Below, piece by piece: positions 60,007 through 64,000 of a DNA stretch of 64,000 nucleotides (positions within the stretch are counted from its first letter, which is position 1; each line of letters starts with the position of its first letter). Position numbers and translations under genes: made by a program. Source of the DNA: Algibacter miyuki (GTDB taxonomy: Bacteria > Bacteroidota > Bacteroidia > Flavobacteriales > Flavobacteriaceae). The stretch is taken from the NCBI RefSeq assembly GCF_042427745.1, contig NZ_JBHMFA010000009.1; one strand, 5' to 3'. The notes below the pieces were generated by a model. That model saw nothing but the letters and a program-made list of their open reading frames with translations. It was not told where the DNA came from and did no database searches.

Positions 60007-60039
60007 AATCTCAGGTAGTCATTTATCTGAGGTTTTTTT
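60007..60039 (+). terminator. terminator after the 59198 gene
   Basis: ATCTCAG pairs with CTGAGGT around a long loop, followed by seven Ts. Confidence 0.65.
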
Positions 60040-60150
60040 ATTTTAGCAACCTTGTATTTTTAGAAATCCGAATTTTTTCTGAAAATTTAATGAACTTCAC
60101 ATAAAACAATAAAATTTTTTGAAATAAAAGGACGACTACTGAATTAGAAG

Positions 60151-60158
60151 TATCTTTG
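60151..60158 (+). promoter_or_regulatory. -7 promoter box of the FUSC gene
   Basis: TATCTTTG matches TAnnTTTG. It covers the TTG at 60156 that could be mistaken for a start codon. The first ATG in frame, at 60174, is the better start. Confidence 0.6.
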
Positions 60159-60173
60159 TTAGTAAGAAAAATT

Positions 60174-62420
60174 ATGTTGAAAACACATTTAAAAAACGCC
60201 GAGTTATTTCTGAAAGGTTCCAACTTTTACAGAGGTGTCCGAGTGGCTTCAGCAGTGGTAACGCCTTTTATTATTTTATTCTTTTTTGGCTATGAAGCAT
60301 TGGCTCCATCGGTAATGGTGGGTGTGTTTTTAAATGCACCCGGTGATATCCCTGGTAGTTTAAAGCGGAAAGTAAACGGTATTTTAATAAGTATTGGTTT
60401 AACCATGTTAATTACTGGTGTTATCCTATTTTTAAAACCTTACCTTATACTTTTACTTGTAGCGATAGGTGTTATTTCGTTTGTGGTTTCGTTGCTTTCT
60501 GTTTATGGATTTAGGGCGTCTTTGGTTTCATTTTCGGGCCTATTGTCGATGGTATTGGCGTTGGCAATTCATAAAGAAACAGCACAAGATATTTTTCTAC
60601 ATATCGGCCTTATGGGAATTGGCGGACTGTGGTATTTATTGGTGTCTTTCACTTTTCAGAAGTTATCACCCAGAAAGGATAATAACCAACTTTTAGCAGA
60701 TACTTTGCAATTAATTGGCCAATATTTAAAACTAAGAGCGCGGTTATTAACCAAAAAGAAGAAGCGTGAGACGCTTATACAAGAGGCTTTAGTGCTGCAA
60801 ACTCAAATTAATGAAAAGCACGAAACTTTAAGAGAAGCTTTATTTACAGAACGAAAGCGGTCGGGGCGTTCGCATTATGATGAAAAGCAACTATTGATTT
60901 TTATTTCAACTATAAATATATTTGAAGTTATAGAAGCGAAGCATCTCGATTATAATGAAATTGATAGACTTTTTAAAGATAAGAAGGAACACCTGAGAGC
61001 ATCTAAAAATTTAAACAAAGTTTTAGGAAACCACTTAATTGTACTTTCTGAACGCCTTATTCAAAGCCGGAAAATTCCAAGTAAAGATAGTCTGTTAGAG
61101 GCTTTATCAGGAGCAAATCAAGCTATTACAGATTATGTAGAAGATGTTAAGCTTCCTAAAGCTAGAAAAGGAGCATTGGTTTTAAAAAATCTATACGATT
61201 ATCAGGAACTTTTACTCCAAGAAATCAGGTCTATTCGACGGGTTATGGCTAATGTTAACGAAGCTTCAAAAGTATCTTTAAAACGTCAAGATAGAAGTCA
61301 GTTTTTAACCTTACAAGAGTATCATTTTAGTGTAGTTCTTCAGAATTTAAGTTTCAATTCGAACTTATTTAGGCATGCGCTTCGGTTTACGGTGGCTATG
61401 GTGTTTGCTTTTGTATTGGGTACCGTGTTGGAAATTCATAATACGTATTGGATTCTCCTGACTATTATAGTAATAATTAGGCCTAATTATGGCTTAACGA
61501 AAACACGTTCTAAAGACCGGGTTGTAGGTACTTTAATAGGTGCAATTGTAGCAATTAGTATTGTACTAATTACTCAAAATATTATTATTTATGGGGTGCT
61601 GGCTATCGTGTCATTAATTTTTGCATTTGCTTTAATTCAACAAAATTATAAATCGGGGGCGGCATTAATTACTATAAATGTCATTTTTGTGTATTCGTTA
61701 ATTAACCCTAATGCTTTTGAGGTAATTCAGTATCGGGTTATCGATACAGTTATTGGTGCTACTATAGCTATACTTGCAAACTATATTTTATGGCCTAGTT
61801 GGGAGGTTAATAATTTAAAAGAAGTATTATTAGATGCGCTTAAAAAAAACAAAAATTATTTATTGGCCACTCAAGATTTATATCACGATAAAAAGCAAAA
61901 TTTAATGGCTTACAAAGTTGCTAGAAAAGAGTTGTTTTTGGCGATAAGTAATTTAAATGCGGGCTTTCAGCGGCTTACTCAAGATCCTAAATCAAAACAA
62001 AAAGAGTTTAGGTTAATTTATAGTTTAGTAACATTAAACCAAACTATAGTTTCGGCAACAGCCTCTATAGGGAGTTTTATTATAAACCATAAAACCACCC
62101 CAGCATCTCATGAGTTTGATGCTATGATTCTTAAAATAGCCAACACCTTGCAAATGTCTTGTGCTATTTTAGAAGGAATTCCTCCAAATAACCAGAAGGA
62201 TAAAAAGGAGATTGAGGTTGTGGAAGATGTTCTGCTAAAAACCTTTAAAGATCTATCAGATGAGCGAGATAACAACATTAAAAAAGGAAATATCGAAATT
62301 AATACGGAGACTATGCATCAATTACAAGAAGCATACTTAATTCCAAATCAACTTATCTGGCTAAAATCACTTTCTGAAAATTTAAAAAAGGCTACTATTA
62401 GTTATTCTGAAATCCTTTAG
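60174..62420 (+). CDS. FUSC-family inner membrane protein (YccS-like)
   Basis: The 748-residue protein has two blocks of five to six membrane helices (about 30-170 and 400-530), each followed by a long cytoplasmic helical region. This is the duplicated layout of the fusaric acid resistance/YccS/YhfK family. Motifs include RVASAVVTPFIILFFFGY in the first block and FTVAMVFAFVLGTVLEIHNT with TRSKDRVVGTLIGAIVA in the second. Members are linked to aromatic-acid or drug efflux. No periplasmic adaptor or outer-membrane partner is adjacent. The start at 60174 is chosen because the -7 box overlaps the TTG further upstream. Confidence 0.85.
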   Translation: MLKTHLKNAELFLKGSNFYRGVRVASAVVTPFIILFFFGYEALAPSVMVGVFLNAPGDIPGSLKRKVNGILISIGLTMLITGVILFLKPYLILLLVAIGVISFVVSLLSVYGFRASLVSFSGLLSMVLALAIHKETAQDIFLHIGLMGIGGLWYLLVSFTFQKLSPRKDNNQLLADTLQLIGQYLKLRARLLTKKKKRETLIQEALVLQTQINEKHETLREALFTERKRSGRSHYDEKQLLIFISTINIFEVIEAKHLDYNEIDRLFKDKKEHLRASKNLNKVLGNHLIVLSERLIQSRKIPSKDSLLEALSGANQAITDYVEDVKLPKARKGALVLKNLYDYQELLLQEIRSIRRVMANVNEASKVSLKRQDRSQFLTLQEYHFSVVLQNLSFNSNLFRHALRFTVAMVFAFVLGTVLEIHNTYWILLTIIVIIRPNYGLTKTRSKDRVVGTLIGAIVAISIVLITQNIIIYGVLAIVSLIFAFALIQQNYKSGAALITINVIFVYSLINPNAFEVIQYRVIDTVIGATIAILANYILWPSWEVNNLKEVLLDALKKNKNYLLATQDLYHDKKQNLMAYKVARKELFLAISNLNAGFQRLTQDPKSKQKEFRLIYSLVTLNQTIVSATASIGSFIINHKTTPASHEFDAMILKIANTLQMSCAILEGIPPNNQKDKKEIEVVEDVLLKTFKDLSDERDNNIKKGNIEINTETMHQLQEAYLIPNQLIWLKSLSENLKKATISYSEIL

Positions 62421-62527
62421 ATGGCTTTTTCTGCAAGAAGTAGCATTAATACCCAAAGAGGGGTGTTTAGGAATAATTTTTAAATTGATTAAATTTGTTT
62501 GAGTCAAATACTTCTTAATTACTAATT

Positions 62528-63427
62528 ATGCTAACAAATTTAAAAAATGCGTTCCTATTAATAAGTGTCTTGTGTTATGGCGGTAACTTGCTCGCTCAAG
62601 ATAAAGCAACATATATCTATGCCGAAAAAGAATCTGTAGCTTTAGAATTAGATGTCTATACGCCTAAAAATATTAAGCCGAACGATAGTTTACCAGTCGT
62701 TTTATGGATGCATGGCGGAGGGTTTTCTGGTGGGCATCGAGACTCACGTAACGAGGTTAAGTTAATGAAAAACCTAAATAAGCGAGGTTATATCGGGGTA
62801 TCCATATCTTACAGACTTCTGCTTAAAGGATCAAAAACAGGTGCAGGCTGTAATTGCCCCAAAAGTGTGAAATTAGATGTTTTTAAGCAATCAGCTATCG
62901 ATTATCTCGACGCCGCAAAATATATAATAACACACAAAAAAGAACTTCAAATAGATCCAACAAAAATTATTGCAGGTGGCAGTAGTGCAGGGGCAGAGGG
63001 TGTACTTAATGCCGTGTATTCAAAAACATTTTTAATAGACGATGTTTCAAACTACAACAACGTATCTTTTGCTGGAATCATGGCTTTTGCCGGCGCAGTC
63101 GTGGATGCCGATTATATATCGGCACAAAATGCAATACCCACCGTTTTGTTTCACGGAACAGCCGATAAATTAGTGCCATTTGGTAAAGCACCACACCATT
63201 ATTGCACACCCGATAGGTTTGGATATATTATTTTAGATGGCTCCGATATTATAATAAATACACTTCAAACCTTAGGCACGTCTTATTATTTTAGGAAAAT
63301 TATAGGGGGAGGGCATGAAAACTCTCAAATCCCTTTTTCTCAATTAGATCAAATATTTAATTTTTTCAATAAAACAGTGCATCAAAAGGAGAACATTCAA
63401 ACCCAAGTCAATATTACAAAGCAATAA
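62528..63427 (+). CDS. secreted alpha/beta hydrolase (esterase-like)
   Basis: The 299-residue protein has a signal peptide (cleavage after NLLAQ). The fold shows LPVVLWMHGGGFSGGHRDS (oxyanion HGGG), the nucleophile GGSSAGAEG (Ser153), VLFHGTADKLVPFGKAPHH with the acid Asp, and GGGHENSQIP with the His. It is of the carboxylesterase/BD-FAE type often used to remove acyl groups from polysaccharides. A CNCPKS stretch between (near residue 116) is an unusual cysteine pair. It appears monocistronic, downstream of the FUSC gene by 107 bp. Confidence 0.87.
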   Translation: MLTNLKNAFLLISVLCYGGNLLAQDKATYIYAEKESVALELDVYTPKNIKPNDSLPVVLWMHGGGFSGGHRDSRNEVKLMKNLNKRGYIGVSISYRLLLKGSKTGAGCNCPKSVKLDVFKQSAIDYLDAAKYIITHKKELQIDPTKIIAGGSSAGAEGVLNAVYSKTFLIDDVSNYNNVSFAGIMAFAGAVVDADYISAQNAIPTVLFHGTADKLVPFGKAPHHYCTPDRFGYIILDGSDIIINTLQTLGTSYYFRKIIGGGHENSQIPFSQLDQIFNFFNKTVHQKENIQTQVNITKQ

Positions 63428-63453
63428 TTAAAAAACAAGAAGGATTAAAATTT

Positions 63454-63559
63454 GGGCGTTCCCCTTCGGGTCGGGCTTTCCGCTATATCTTTTTTTCGCT
63501 AAAAAACTCAAAAAAGGATGCCGCCTCAATCCCTAACGCGGGCCAGTCCGCCGGGTTTG
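63454..63559. repeat. dispersed intergenic repeat, copy C
   Basis: GGGCGTTCCCCTTCGGGTCG, then GGCTTTCCGCTATATC, a TTTTTTTCGCTAAAAAACTC middle, GGATGCCGCCTCAATCCCTA and an ACGCGGGCCAGTCCGCCGGG tail. It shares both ends with copies A and B and has a different middle. I recall this outline as common in flavobacterial genomes. Confidence 0.88.
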
Positions 63560-63720
63560 TTTTTTTTAGTTAATGCAAGTCCTATATATAGGAGGAGGTT
63601 TTTTGAAACCCAGGTCAGCAATTATAAGCATTATCAAATAATAATCAATCCGCATCCCATTAACCCTTAGTCTATTAAAAACAAAAACACTTTAATCTCA
63701 AAAAAACACGAATAAAAAGG

Positions 63721-63750
63721 TTGTCAGAACCAAAAAGGTATCTATATTTG
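63721..63750 (+). promoter_or_regulatory. stable-RNA type promoter P1
   Basis: TTG at 63721, a 19-bp spacer, TATATTTG at 63743-63750, followed by CACCCCGCTAAAAAAGG, the leader typical of flavobacterial rRNA promoters. Confidence 0.7.
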
Positions 63751-63880
63751 CACCCCGCTAAAAAAGGTAACACTTCAAAGCGTAACGTTCATATCAAGGT
63801 TAAATAATTCAGAAATTAAAAGGGAATAAATTTCTTTTAAAAAAAGGATTAAAAAGCATGGTGAGTTTCAGAAAAGGTTG

Positions 63881-63888
63881 TAAGTTTG
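63881..63888 (+). promoter_or_regulatory. stable-RNA type promoter P2 (-7 box)
   Basis: TAAGTTTG followed by CAGCCGCTAAAAACGGCAAC, nearly repeating the P1 leader 138 bp later. A clear -33 box is not visible. The transcript would run past 64000, most likely into a 16S rRNA gene. Confidence 0.65.
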
Positions 63889-64000
63889 CAGCCGCTAAAA
63901 ACGGCAACGAATTTAGTGAGAAGTTCATAAAAAGATTATTGAATTGTTATAAAAAAGGGGTTTAAATCTTTTTTAAATAAAAGTTAAATAATTATTGTGG

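Larger units (their letters stand above)
63428..64000. other. 573-bp non-coding right edge: repeat plus stable-RNA promoters
   Basis: After the hydrolase stop comes repeat copy C, then about 150 bp of AT-rich DNA in which I see nothing, then two tandem promoters (63721-63750 and 63881-63888). No gene starts before the window ends. Confidence 0.6.

Noticed and set aside
60156..60173. TTG start codon for the FUSC gene
   Set aside because: The TTG is part of the -7 box TATCTTTG, so it would not be in the transcript. The ATG at 60174 is the first usable start.
1..64000. CRISPR arrays, prophage, integrase or complete insertion sequence
   Set aside because: No regular spacer-repeat array, transposase, integrase or phage structural gene was found anywhere.

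Overview
The window is chromosomal DNA from a marine member of the Flavobacteriaceae (Bacteroidota). Support for this: low G+C, many recognisable Bacteroidota promoters (TAnnTTTG -7 boxes), a fused CcoN-CcoO oxidase subunit, a protein with a type IX secretion tail, abundant lipoproteins, and a sugar-alcohol locus resembling the mannitol system known from algae-associated flavobacteria. I see no phage, no CRISPR array, no complete insertion sequence and no tRNA. The right edge carries tandem strong promoters that look like the start of an rRNA operon lying beyond the window.

Layout. 1-12.9 kb: micro-oxic respiration and heme. This holds a YceI-like lipoprotein, hemN, a universal stress protein, the cbb3 oxidase set ccoS-ccoNO-ccoQ-ccoP-ccoG-ccoH plus a TauE/DsbD-like membrane protein, the copper ATPase ccoI, and a Crp/Fnr regulator with FNR-like cysteines. 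Three near-identical palindromes sit at the same distance from the -7 boxes of hemN, ccoS and ccoI. 12.9-24.3 kb: a VWA/MoxR pair, a GT4 sugar synthase next to a HAD-phosphatase/glycosidase fusion, a YdeI protein, M1 and M28 peptidases, and CbpA/CbpM-type chaperones. 24.5-33.2 kb: a beta-oxidation operon (marR-fadB-fadA-acyl-CoA dehydrogenase) interrupted by two small four-helix-bundle genes with terminal inverted repeats, a 26-bp palindrome at the marR promoter, and an acyl-CoA ligase. 33.5-41.8 kb: a paralogous pair of small membrane proteins, purL, a secreted endonuclease I and an RsmB-like methyltransferase.

41.9-47.9 kb: an ECF sigma factor, a short membrane protein (probable anti-sigma), a Spy/CnrX-like sensor, then EF-hand, CotH, YHYH, MORN-like and SCO envelope proteins. 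Four copies of a two-block promoter (CACAAGTTT, 13 bp, CATCTAAA) stand in front of the transcription units after the sigma gene. This is the best candidate here for an undescribed regulon, possibly for envelope metal stress. 49.2-59 kb: a sugar-alcohol locus with an outer-membrane barrel, a lipoprotein binding protein, an ABC importer, two mannitol-2-dehydrogenase paralogs, a fructokinase and an NrtR-type regulator, with two copies of an AAACGT-n7-ACGTTT operator. 59-64 kb: a possible PD-(D/E)XK protein, a FUSC-family membrane protein, a secreted esterase-like hydrolase, a dispersed intergenic repeat and the stable-RNA promoters.

How the parts may work together. HemN supplies heme when oxygen is low, CcoI and the TauE-like protein probably handle copper, and CcoG/H/S assemble the high-affinity oxidase under FNR-like control. 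The sugar-alcohol locus would turn mannitol into fructose 6-phosphate. The MarR operon would degrade fatty acids when derepressed.
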